The position numbers and the translations under genes are program-made. From assembly GCA_037501455.1 (NCBI GenBank), contig CM074858.1:11458501-11522500 (forward strand): a stretch of 64,000 nucleotides of DNA. The letters are read 5' to 3'. The notes below the pieces were generated by a model. The model did not search any database, was not told the DNA's origin, and saw only the letters and a list, made by a program, of their open reading frames with translations. Source of the DNA: Lantana camara (taxonomy: Eukaryota; Streptophyta; Magnoliopsida; Lamiales; Verbenaceae). Position 1 is the stretch's first letter. Every line of letters starts with the position of its first letter. Of this stretch, positions 12,652 to 22,591 are shown in pieces.

Positions 12652-14380
12652 TCAGAAGTTAGAAACAGGAGGATCCGCGGAGTCAGCAACAGGTTCTTCA
12701 GTCAAAACTGGAGGGCTTAACTCTATTTCCGTATGGACATTGGTAGGAGCAGAATCATTTTCGGTAATCACAAGGGCTAGAGGAAGAGCAGCCGAGGCGG
12801 AATCACTAAGGCTGGGCCGTTGGGATCTGCACACTGGATCTCATCGTTTTTCGACCCGCTACTTGAAGGTGTGAAAGCTGCCAGCAGGGTCTCCTTAGCT
12901 TTTTCTAGATCCACTAGCTCCGGCAATTCCAACTCCGACTCGGGGCATTTGTTAACTCTAGCATTAGCCCACTCCACCGCCCAGCCATATGGTTTTTTAC
13001 TCCAATCAGGCTCTTCGTCATTATCTTCGCCATCTTCCGCTACTGGAATCTCTTCCTCCTCATGCGCAACCCGAGCTAGGAAGTACTCGGGAAGAGTCTT
13101 GGCGATGTAGCCATTTGCGGCGTTCAATTTGCCTAGGTCATTGAGCAGATCGTGTGGAATGGGATGGTGGAGGTGGATCTGAGAAAGACATCTCATGAAG
13201 CCCGTTTCAATGTCAGAAACCCCCAGGGTGCCGGAGACGGTGTCAAATACCTCTGACCGCAAGAACTCCAACACGGTGTTGTCTTTAATTTGGGACATCA
13301 GTTTATCTAACGTCCAGAAGGTGGTTTTTGTCCCATCTTTCTACCCCTCAATGAAGCCGGTTTTCCATCCGTCTTGCTTGCCTTGGCGTACTTTTTTTTC
13401 TTTCTCCTGGTCGGCAATATCGAGCAAGCTTTGGCTCTGGGCGAGCCCGGTCTGCAATTTCTCATTTTCGGCCCTTAAGTTGGCCAGTTCCGTTTCCAAA
13501 ACTGACTTCTCGCTGGCTGACTCCTCCAGCTGCTTCCCAAACTTATCGACCTTTTTCCATGTAGACAGCCTTGATCTCCTCTTTTTCCTTGGACAGTTTG
13601 ACGGCCTCGTCTTTCCAACTCTTTCCCTCTAGAACCTCCGTCCTTTCACTCAACAGTTGTTGACGCGCCTCATCCGCCAATTGTAAGCGCGCGGCAGACT
13701 GGTATTCCCTTGTGATTAACTAGAAAGGAGGAGAAGAGGAATTAAAGGAGGTTGTCAGAAAATAGTAATAATAAATGAGGAGAGAAAATCCTAAGTAAGA
13801 AGGCCTCACCGCGCACAACATGGCGATCTTGTTGTATGAGAGCGACAAGTTGTCCTCTTTCGCCAACTCTTGATGATCCGCGGCAGTTTGGAGGGAGTAG
13901 TAAGTGGCTCTTATTGCGTCTAGATCGACCTCCCCGGTCGCGATCCTCCTCTCTGTCCCATCGGCTTTGAAATCAGGGACGTTGTACGGGTACTTAGGCC
14001 CTTTGAAAGTGGGAAGAGTCATGAGCCTCTCATAATCTCCGCGCGGTAATGAAAAACCGGGAAAAGTGCCCGATTGGAAGGTTGGGGGTCGCCATTCTTT
14101 ATTCGGCCTCATCAGTCTTGGAGCTTGTTTCGCCAGTTTGGGAGGGACCCCACCCTCAGCATTGTCGGGAGCCTTCCTCTTCTGGGTCCTTGGCCCCTTT
14201 GGCACCGCGGTCGGAAACGACCCCGCCGTTTCCTCCGTTTCTGTATCAGGCTGCCCGGCGGAAGGAACGAAGAACCCCTTCCCCTTTGGTGGCTTAATCA
14301 TTTTCTCTTGGGAGGCCAGATGGGCGGAAGGGTCCTCCAGTAGGATCCAGGCGGGCCCACGTGCTTCAGTGGATTCATAA
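12652..14380 (-). pseudogene. Antisense extra reading frame of Tat element, coiled-coil protein remnant
   Basis: The coding-like sequence runs opposite to pol. An N-terminal part (14380-13810) is proline- and lysine-rich and is still open upstream of the first Met at 14301, so its true start is lost at the truncation. A candidate intron, 13809-13709 (GTGAGG to CAAG), leaves the frame one base out. The next part (13708 to about 13300) is rich in Lys, Glu, Gln and Leu with heptad-like spacing, so a coiled coil is likely. It has one frameshift near 13560 and a stop near 13350. The C-terminal part (13298-12777) is acidic, and a last frameshift near 12830 opens a Pro/Val-rich tail to 12652. Antisense frames at this position are known in Tat elements. 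The function is unknown. Confidence 0.7.
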
Positions 14381-14936
14381 CCGTCAATTTTTAAAACTTT
14401 CTTTGTATTTAAGAATTATTTGTAAACTCTTCCGTACTTGTGGAAAAGTTAAAACACAAGCAAAAATTATTTAAAAATTGTGGCAGTCTAAACTTTGTTA
14501 TAAGTATATTATTATGTTAGTCTATTTGAAATTAATCATATTACCATTGAACTTAGTTACGTACTCTATAATCTGTTAATTTAAAAATTAAGTTACATTC
14601 GATTTTCGCAATATATCATTATTAGCGATAATATTTATCTGAGATATGGAACAAATTGAATATAGCATCAATCTAATTTGCAGTATCGTCCATTTTCTTA
14701 AATTAGTATAGAAGGATTAAGAAAATATATGGCCTATTAAACATTTAAGGGTATAATAGTCATTTAGCATTAAAATTAAGTAAACAGGCTTGACCCATTA
14801 ATAAACCATTACCAAACCATAATGAGCCCAATTCGGCCCATTTTCTAAATCAATATTTTCCTAACTCATATAAACTCAGCCCAAAACCAGCCCAATCCTA
14901 CTAGAGTTGTGAGAGTTTATCTCTGTGCAATTGCAG
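14381..14936. other. AT-rich spacer, start of non-retrotransposon DNA
   Basis: No gene or repeat is recognised. The last part, ending TTGCAG at 14936, acts as a plausible intron end before the exon that follows. Confidence 0.5.
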
Positions 14937-15234
14937 GATTGCAAACCGATGGTTTACGAATGGACTGGGAAATGTTGTAGTTGCCAAGGAACAGGACTAG
15001 TAAGCTACTATAATAAAAGGGGGAAAGAGATCATTTGCAAATGCATTCCTTGTCAAGTGCTCAAGCTATGATGCACGGACACGGACACGGCGACACGGAC
15101 ACGACACGACACGGATACGACGACACGGATTTTTTCTTGAATTTCTCACGTAAGGAGTGTCGAACACGGCATGACACGACACGGCAAAATGATATTTTTA
15201 GAAGTATCCGTGCATCATAGGGCTCAAGGCATTG
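14937..15234 (+). pseudogene. Exon of a DnaJ-type Cys-rich protein, interrupted by an insertion
   Basis: After a TTGCAG acceptor the frame opens with [12 protein letters not shown]. It then has two CxxCxGxG-type knuckles, CCSCQGTG and, after [11 protein letters not shown]. The second knuckle is cut after Gln at 15056 by an insertion of about 155 bp plus target duplication. GCATTG resumes at 15229, followed by a possible donor GTACTA. CxxCxGxG repeats are the zinc-binding motif of DnaJ-like and BSD2-like plastid or protein-folding factors. I cannot name the gene. No other exons are recognised within the window, so this is either an isolated exon copy or a gene broken by rearrangement with the Tat element at 14380. 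Confidence 0.6.
15066..15220. mobile_element. 155-bp inverted-repeat element (MITE-like) in the Cys-rich exon
   Basis: The ends are inverted repeats: CTATGATGCACGGACAC at 15066-15082 and its near reverse complement at 15204-15220. The flanks are TGCTCAAG (15058-15065) and GGCTCAAG (15221-15228), a 7-of-8 target duplication that fits hAT- or Mutator-like insertion. The interior is a run of GACACGG/GACACGAC units in both halves. Confidence 0.75.
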
Positions 15235-15589
15235 GTACTATTCTCTTTTCTTGCATTTATTTATACTGCTTAATATTCTACTGTTTAGGGGGTATAACCA
15301 TAATTTTTCTATTTTATTGACTGCTTTTTGGTTGGAAATTATCATATTAACCATTAACTTCCAACTGATACTTATCTTCTTGCTATAACCGGTGTTTCTT
15401 GTTTTTGCATCTCGGCTGCCGTTTTAAGTCTTTTTTTTCTCTTTTTTCCATCAAGAGCTGCATGTGAAGGCAGCTGCTTATAGATACATCATGTTATTGT
15501 AATTTTCCAGCTTCTGTTGTAGCTCCACTTATATAGCCATTTTTTGGTTGCAAATGTTGGAAAAGTCATGATAAAATAGAGGTTTTTGA
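15235..15589. other. Spacer
   Basis: AT- and T-rich sequence. I see no gene, repeat or element in it. Confidence 0.5.
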
Positions 15590-15927
15590 TATAAATCACT
15601 TCTATATTAGCCCCACAAAGTATGAACGCCCGCAGAGAAACTTCACAGCAACTTATGCAGAAATAAAGATCAAATATATACCAAAGAAACTACCAAAAAT
15701 CCAAGAATGTGTTTAGAAAACTTAAAACCATACAGAAGGTACATAATTTATGCATTTCTTTTTTTATCAATTCAGCTCAATTCCACATCAAAATTGTCCA
15801 AAAATCTGAAAAAATTACCTAGTAAAAACACATTGGTCCACAATTCAGCATAAGAACTCCAATAAGGAAATAATAACATGGTACAAGATTACCGGATACA
15901 AAATCTTGAAAATTTTCTGCTCAGTCC
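15590..15927 (-). other. 3' flank of CGI121 copy A
   Basis: The segment is clearly similar to the 3' flank of copy C (53610-53942), so it belonged to the duplicated unit and probably includes the 3' UTR. I see no separate gene and no clear polyadenylation signal. Confidence 0.55.
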
Positions 15928-17644
15928 TCACAACGCATCCCGTGCTGCAATTCTGAACATTATAGCATCTGGTACTGAAGATATCCCCAGCTCTGGCACT
16001 GTTATTTTGTAGTGCTAAAAGATACAACAAAAACATTGTTAACATGAGGGAGAGAGTGAAAGAGAGAGAAAGGGAGGGAGGGAGAGAGGGAAAACCTTCT
16101 TTATCTGGGCTAGGTCGGCCCGTGCTTCCAGTTCCTCTAAGCTGATTTCAGTCCCCTTGATAAGTTCCTTAATGGTTGTCATCTGGCAAATAAGTGAAAT
16201 TACATTTCTGGCCCTCGTGTTTATATAAAAGCGAAAAATCTCTCTAAAAGAGATCAGAGATTGCAATCCTCATTATCTCACCTCATCAGCAGAAGCACCA
16301 AAACGAGCCACAAGGATGTAACTTGTGCTGTCAGTTATACCGCACCTTTTCAAGGATTCTGATATCTGGTACAAAACCATAATGAACAGCAAGTAGAGTG
16401 TCTAAAAGCATTATGAGATAAGGTCATATATTTCTTTCGTACATGTTTAGAACCAGAGTAATTATAAACAAGCTCGGAGTGAAGAGTACGGGTCGTCAAT
16501 AACTCTCGTGATTTGGCTATATGCGTCTTATTTGCAGCAGCAAGAAGAGGGAAAACATCCGGTATCTGTCTCAATTCCAAGGAATTCGGTATAGATACAA
16601 GTAAAATACCAAAAAAAAAGGAAAAAAAGATTAGGACAAAAGATTGATTATATGAGCACTTGCACTTACTAGCGAAGCATTCAGAAATGCTACTTCGGGT
16701 TCCAAAGTTCCTGCTTGCATCAAATTTAGAAGTTCTCTGCATGTATACATTTTGTGATTAGAAAGATATCTATCAAGTCATAGCTACATTATGGGCAACA
16801 AATAGTACCTTTCTAGCAATGCAAATCTATCACAAATTCAAAAGTTTGAAAGAGACAAAGGAATATCAATTCTTTACGGGCAATGGAAAGATCATATATG
16901 GATCAAATTCCATAAATTTCAGGGTTATTATAAAGAGGATGGGAATACACAATTCAGAGGACAAACGTTGATTTTGTTAATTAACTTTTTAATTTCGGAG
17001 TTTGCAGATGTCCGGAGCAGAATTCCGCGGGGTTTTAGCAAGGTCCCCTCAAATATAAAAACGAACCAAGAATTATAAGGGAAAGTTTACAAGAAACATT
17101 AACAGAAAACTAATACCAGGAAGCTTTGAATAACTATTAATAAAAGCTATATTATAGCAGAAGAGTAATCACAAACGTATTAAATTTCGATGAAGCAGAG
17201 AGGAGCTTCCTTCACAGTGTCTTTATCCTCGGAAAAGTTCCCATTGTTAGCCAAGTTTCTACTCCAACTAGTACCAAGAGTTTAAACACGCAAAACCTCA
17301 GAGCCCAACTTTTGAACATTAAACATTAACTCAAAAAACATTAAAACTATCAGACTATAAACCAATTTCTGAAACTAGTTTCAACTTTTGGCACCCAAAG
17401 AACTGTCCAACTCCCTCGGTTCGGAAAACAAAGGCATAATCATCAACTATGTGAACAAGCCAAAATTTCACTCAAACTCCAAAATCAATTCAACGTTTCC
17501 AAAAGAAACACCGTTTCTTAACACACAGGAATGTATAGAAAAAGATAAAAGGGAGGAAAAAAAAAACAATCCATACTTGGAGTTGGTGACATCGACGAAG
17601 AGGCCTAGGGCAAGAGTTGCACCACCGACCTCAAACATCTTCAT
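15928..17644 (-). CDS. CGI121: CGI121 (TPRKB homologue), KEOPS/EKC complex subunit, copy A, intact
   Basis: Six exons on the minus strand join in frame: 17644-17577, 16736-16670, 16565-16443, 16365-16282, 16182-16096, 16014-15928 (68, 67, 123, 84, 87 and 87 bp). They give 171 residues plus stop, against about 175 in the human protein. All introns are GT-AG. The first junction splits a Lys codon and the other four fall between codons. Diagnostic segments are MKMFEVGGATLALGLF at the start, AAANKTHIAKSRELLTTRTLHSELVYNYSG in two halves of exon 3, the ISESLKRCGI helix in exon 4, and SSVPDAIMFRIAARDAL at the end. In the family, CGI121 binds the Bud32 kinase and tRNA within the complex that makes t6A at tRNA position 37, in cytosol and nucleus. 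Intron 1 is 840 bp. Two broken copies of the same orientation follow at 25505-53309 and 53943-54743. Confidence 0.93.
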
Positions 17645-17684
17645 ATCTGATTGCGAAAGCGGAAATTCAGCAAGATTTGAGGTT

Positions 17685-17693
17685 TTAGGGTTT
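17685..17693 (-). promoter_or_regulatory. telo-box-like motif upstream of CGI121
   Basis: AAACCCTAA on the minus strand lies about 41 bases before the start codon. The motif is retained upstream of copy B near 53340-53350. Such boxes are common near starts of plant translation-related genes. Function here is inferred. Confidence 0.5.
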
Positions 17694-17766
17694 TGAAAGG
17701 AAAAGAAAGAAAAAGTAAAATTATAAAAAGAGAAAAATGTATGGAGAACAACTTTCTGCTTAGGAA

Positions 17767-17941
17767 TCTTTGCGCTTGGGGCAATGACGCAGCTAGTGAG
17801 GTTCTAACCGAGGCGCGTCTATTGCTGGTTGAAAACTATTTCCAAACCCCTTTTCGGCCCGGGCTTGACTCGGGCCGTCGAGAATTTCTGGAAGGGCTCC
17901 CTCTAATCAGGGTAAAGCCCTACAAAGATTAAAAAAAAAAA
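17767..17941 (+). mobile_element. SINE-like poly(A) retroposon
   Basis: A 17-bp perfect target duplication, AACTTTCTGCTTAGGAA, flanks it (17750-17766 and 17942-17958). It ends in a run of 13 A. A pol III B-box-like GGTTCTAACCG lies at 17800-17810, but the head upstream is too short for a normal A-to-B spacing, so the 5' end may be truncated. A 7-bp stem, CGGCCCG/CGGGCCG, lies at 17855-17877. Duplication length and tail indicate LINE-machinery retroposition. Confidence 0.78.
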
Positions 17942-17990
17942 AACTTTCTGCTTAGGAAACAGAGGCTCTATCCACGGAGCTACAGACGCC
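17942..17990 (-). pseudogene. 5' half of tRNA-Arg(CCT)
   Basis: Read on the minus strand this gives a tRNA 5' strand: GGCGTCTG, a D arm TAGCTCCGTGGATAGAGC, then an anticodon arm TCTGT-TTCCTAA-GCAGA with anticodon CCT. There is no variable loop, T arm or 3' acceptor strand, so it cannot be a working tRNA. The SINE-like target duplication lies within its anticodon arm. Confidence 0.75.
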
Positions 17991-18456
17991 TTTGGCACTT
18001 TTTATTTTTCTTTGGCACTTATAATTTTTCTATTTAATTAAATTAAATCAATAAAGATAAATTAAAAAGAATTTGAGTAACATTGATGCCACCGCACCTA
18101 TTCAAGAAAACCAACTTCTCTTTGACAAATTTTTTCAATGTACCGGCCCTTTATAGATGCCGACAACACCAAATTTGTAGAGGACAGCGTTGGTTGGAAT
18201 TTGATTGAGGAAATTGCATCAATATGTTAGACGAAAAAACAAAAGGGACCTGTCATAAAAAAAAATCATTTATAAATCTTCGTGTTATTGTTTCTTTGCA
18301 AGAAAAACCCAAAGCCAGCGAGTGTATTACATGAGCGTTAACTCCATGTAAAATTGAATATTTTTTTTTTCACTTTTTCATGCAAAATAACTATTTTGCC
18401 CCTTATTATACTTATTCAATCATATCTAGCTGAGTTCAGGCAACCGGCACAACACC
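17991..18456. other. AT-rich spacer
   Basis: Nothing recognisable is present. The last bases, ACACC at 18452-18456, are the left copy of the solo-LTR target duplication. Confidence 0.5.
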
Positions 18457-21398
18457 TGTGACGCCCCGAGTTTTCACACGTGCAGGTAAGCGTTACGTGC
18501 GTATTTACATTTAATTATACGATTATGTATTTTGAGTTGTTAATTGAATTTGTTTATAATTTGATTTATTTGTTTATAAAAATTTCTTATGATTGTCTAT
18601 ATGAGCTATGAATATGTGATCGGATTTGTGAAACTGTGAATTCCGTGAATGTGGTGTTAATTGAATGAAATTACGTGTTCCGTGTAATCCGTGGGCTTAA
18701 TTGTAAGATATTTGAATGTTTGGACTCAATTGGAAATTGAGTTTGGGCTTAATTGCCACTTTTTGAAAGTTTAGGGACCTATTTGTATAATAGGCCACCC
18801 TGAACGGTTTTCGCGATATCTTGAGCTCCGGACCTCGAAATCGAGATCCGTAGCCGGCGTTGAACTTGTTTCGACGATACCTATCCATTAAACTTGACCT
18901 TGTATCTTTTCGGTATCAATTAAACCTTCGACAACGAACCGTTTCATAACCCGACTTTATAACTTGTTTGAACCTTTTTCTTAAACGAACCGAACTTGGA
19001 CCGACCCGTATTCTACCCACTTCCCTACTAGATATCAGCAATTGCCCTTTTTCTTCCCATTGGATCGATCTAAGCAACCAAGGCAAGGAGCAAGGAAGCA
19101 CTCTCAAGAAACCCTCCATTTTTTGATTAACCAAACTTGAGCTCAAGTCTAGCTTCCATCCGATCTTTTTCCAAGGTGAGTTAGGATTTGTAATCTCCAT
19201 CTTCCCCTCTATATTTTCATCTAAGTGAAGCATGTTAGAAGTTGGGGAATTCTTGAGGTTTGGCTTTGAGCATGAATTGAGGGTTTTGGTTTGATCATTG
19301 GTTTTCATGGTTTGAGATGAGATTTGATGCATGAAGGATGATGTTTGAAGCTTCCTTATCATTTCTTTATGCTTGGATTTTATGTTGCGAGTGTATAGCA
19401 TGACTTGCCATTGTTGAAGCTTGAAACTTCCATGGATGAAAGCTTGACATTGATTGATCTTTTGCCAATTTTGGATATGGATTCTTGATATATGAATGAA
19501 TTGCATGATTTGTATGAATTATATGGCTTGAAAACATGTCTAGATGGTATCTAAGAGCTTCCTTAGGGCTGTCCTGTTCTTCAAAGCTTTTCCCACGCAG
19601 AAACAGAGCTACTGCTCTGTTTTCTCTTTCAAAACGACGAGCTGACACGGCCGTGTCAGCTTTGAACTGAAAATGGACACGGTCGTGTCGGGCTCTCGAC
19701 TTGGCAATTTTTCTAATTTTAACCTCGGACACGGCCGTGTCCAAATCCTTTGAAAATGTAACACGGCCGTGTCAAGCCTTCGACTTTGAAATTTTTGATT
19801 TTTAAACCTCGGACACGATCGTGTCCATTTCCTTTGAAAACTCAACACGGCCGTGTCATTTGTTATGGCAGCCTTGAGAAGTCTCTTTTCTTGCTTGAAT
19901 TGCATGCGTGGCTCGTATTTGTGGATGATATTGAACATGACTTCAATTAAGCTATGTTTATGATTGTTATATAAATGCAAGGATGAAAGTATGATGGCTA
20001 TGAAAGGTTATATGCCTTTAAGACATTAATAGTGCACATGAACATGTCATTAAATTTTTATGCGTTCATATCATAACCATGGCATTGCCGAGCGTCTTAC
20101 TTGGTCAATTGAGTCTCACTTCACCTGTCTTGCACAGATTTTGATTCCCTTGGAGACGAGGCCGGTCAGTGAGGCTCGTGTGTTCTTCTTTTGCCGTTCG
20201 AGGTGGGTTTCTCTTCTACTTAGCTATATGACCCTATACATACCTCTAATGTGAAAAGTTTCCGACTAAAATGTATATAGATATATAGAGTCATTTTCAA
20301 AGAGTAAATGTTTCCAACGTAAAGCCTTAATTTCTAAATCCTACCAAATGTTTTGGCGAGAAAGAAAGAATGAATGTTATGCACGAATAGGGGCCCAGGG
20401 ACTTAGTGTGAGTGGCTATCCGGGGAGGCATGGGCCGACGGTGATCCCTCACATTAGTTCCACCGATTAACGGCGTAACCGGACCTCGTTAGGAGTTAGC
20501 GAGGAATGAACGCTGAGCGCCATCTGGGGAGTCATGTTCCCCTTTTTGGTCAATGAATGGGTGGTCGGGTCTTGCAAACCCGTCACCAAACCGGAGGAAG
20601 AAGGTGTAAATGTTAATGAATGTGCACACAAGATTGAAATGCATGAACAAAATGAATGAATGAATGTTTAATGGATTACACGAGGAGTTGGTTGGAGATA
20701 ATGCACGCCCACTCGCCGGGCCAATAATGACCTAATATTAATGATTCGTTATAATCCCTTTTGATGATTTTTATTCACCCACTTGGGAAATTCTTTAAAA
20801 CCTCACTTGGGATTATAGCTTGCATGTGATTGTTTAATTACCGTCATATATTCTATTTATACCCTGTTTTATACCCACCAGTCCCCTTTGGACTGAACCC
20901 GTTTGGTTTTCAGCTGTGTTGCGCAGGTATTGAGGGAGCTAGGTGGGAATACGAGTCCTAGGTCTTGCATTCGTCTCTAGCTCCGTATTTTGGTGTTACA
21001 CTTGAATACTCGTACTTTTGATTATTGTATATGGATGTTGTTTTGGGCCGTGATGGCATATGAATGTTGATTTGGAGCTTAATTGTATTGGGTTTTAACT
21101 CCCGTGAACCTAAATGTTGGTACATAGACCATAGAGCTCAATATATGGAATAACTGTTGGTACCTAAAGCATATAGCTCAATCTATGATATATGACTTAT
21201 TGCTTCCGCTTTTCTATTACTCTGCTACTTTGGTTGTTGTGGTTATTGGGGGTTTAAGTGATAGGCTAGTCCCACCTGGCTTAGATGTGTGTGTGTGTGT
21301 CCCCGTTCGTTATGACTTGACACGTGTATGGAAATCCATTTCATATACGGGCCGGGTCATGGTGCGGGGGATGTGGTACCTTGCGCTCGGGTGCTACA
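18457..21398 (+). mobile_element. Solo LTR of a chromovirus-related family, 2.9 kb
   Basis: It starts TGTGACGCCCCGAG and ends GGGTGCTACA, and is flanked by perfect 5-bp duplications ACACC (18452-18456 and 21399-21403). No internal region or partner LTR adjoins it, so it is the product of LTR-LTR recombination. Ends and internal blocks match the LARD LTRs and the chromovirus LTR elsewhere in the window. It contains a palindrome array at 19641-19860 and a conserved block at about 20385-20600. Several open frames across it are not conserved as coding and are not annotated. Confidence 0.93.
19641..19860. repeat. Array of six GACACGG/CCGTGTC palindromes in solo LTR
   Basis: Palindrome centres fall at 19650.5, 19682.5, 19734.5, 19766.5, 19818.5 and 19850.5, so spacing alternates 32, 52, 32, 52, 32 (period 84 bp, two palindromes per unit). 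The first is a perfect 20-mer, GCTGACACGGCCGTGTCAGC. The fifth, GGACACGATCGTGTCC, differs from the third by two matched changes and stays perfectly symmetric. Confidence 0.92.
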
Positions 21399-22591
21399 AC
21401 ACCATCACCGCCGCCGGACCACCACCGCCACTTTCGCCTTCACGCTACCACCGACCACCTACAATTCTAGCTCCACTTCCCTTTTTTTCCACCACCGTCC
21501 TCCCCCAATTTTCCTTCTCCACCGCCACACCAACCACCAAAACAACAAAAACCACCCTCGAACTCAGATCTACACGCACAAATACAAAATCCAAACTCAC
21601 ACAAATTTTGAATCACACAATCCGAACTCCAAACTACAAACTTACACAAATTTTGAATCACACAATCCGAACTCCAAACTACAAACTTACAAAAATTTTG
21701 AATCGCACAAAATCACCAAGTGGATGTGTTGGGTCTTGGGGTGTTGGACGACGGATCTGGAGGTTTGGTGGAGGTCTTTGAGCAATGATGGTCGAGGCGA
21801 TGTTGGTGGCGGCGGTAGGAATAGCGACGCAGTGGTGGTGAACGGGTGGAGGAGTTGGATGGCGGATCTGGATATTTGGGGGAGGCGACATTGAGTGATG
21901 ATGGTGTCGGCAAAATTTCAGTGGAGTTGATGTTGGTGGTGGCGGTAGGAACAGCGACGCGGTGGTCGTGAATAGGTGAAGGAGTTGGACGGCTGTTCTG
22001 GAACTCAAATTATGCATGTGAATTGGGGAGTGAATTAAAATTTGTTTAGACCTGAGGAGTAAACTAAAAATTGACTATACAATTGGGGAGTTTTCTCAAA
22101 TTCCCCCTATATATATATATGTATATAATTATAATTAGTTTATAATATATATATTGATATAATTTTTATTATAACATTATATATATTTATTAATTTATTA
22201 ATATTTTTTATAAATATGATAGTATAATTTAAGGTTATTATTTGTAAATTATAAAATTTTTAATTTAAGTATCTTTTTGTATATATATATATATTTTTTA
22301 AAATTGAGTGAACATGAATCTTTTTATCTAAGCGTGTCATAAGGATAACTTGGGTAAAAACATATCCCTTCTTTGACCAAATGGAATTAGGGGGTGATGT
22401 AAGAAAAAAATTAAAAAATTTAGGGTTTTCTAAATTAATTTTTTTATGATAGGATTTTTTTTTCCTTTTTCGATTAAATTTAGGGTTTTTTTTGGCAGTT
22501 AATTCGATTGATTCGATTAAATATCCATATGAGAATATGATGGGTATAATATCAATGTTATTGATTCGTGAAACCAATAATTTATTTTAAT
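21399..22591. other. Low-complexity proline-codon-like DNA and AT-rich spacer
   Basis: The first 130 bases are CCACC-rich. A 45-bp tandem repeat follows, and a unit containing GATGTTGGTGG recurs at 21799 and 21929. From about 22100 the sequence is very AT-rich with TA microsatellites. Open frames here are compositional and I do not accept them as genes. Confidence 0.6.
21601..21722 (+). repeat. 45-bp tandem repeat, about 2.7 copies
   Basis: Units start at 21601, 21646 and 21691 with ACAAATTTTG or a close variant. The first two copies are identical, which points to recent slippage. Confidence 0.9.

Larger units (their letters stand above)
8661..14380 (+). mobile_element. Ty3/gypsy element of Tat type, both LTRs missing
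   Basis: The region carries, in order, protease end, reverse transcriptase, RNase H, a second RNase H-like domain and integrase, followed by an antisense coding region. Integrase after RNase H marks Ty3/gypsy. The dual RNase H and antisense extra frame are features of the plant Tat lineage (Ogre, Retand, Grande relatives). The left side is cut by copia-1. The right side stops abruptly at about 14380 in AT-rich DNA with no LTR visible. Confidence 0.85.

Noticed and set aside
13195..13632. 145-codon plus-strand frame
   Set aside because: It is the complement of the antisense coiled-coil frame, which has the more protein-like composition and continues on both sides.
14049..14380. Plus-strand frames of 82-104 codons
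   Set aside because: These are shadows of the GC-rich N-terminal part of the antisense frame.
17693..17932. 79-codon frame upstream of CGI121
   Set aside because: It runs through the SINE-like insertion and poly(A) tail, so it is not a protein.
17942..17990. A functional tRNA-Arg gene
   Set aside because: The T arm and 3' acceptor strand are absent.
19641..19860. Regular palindromic repeats resembling a CRISPR array
   Set aside because: The sequence is plant nuclear DNA, the repeats lie in an LTR with target duplications, the spacers are homologous to each other, and there are no cas genes.
21185..21894. Two overlapping frames of nearly 200 codons on the plus strand
   Set aside because: They straddle the solo-LTR boundary and CCACC or 45-bp repeats, and have low-complexity composition with no domain, so they are chance frames.
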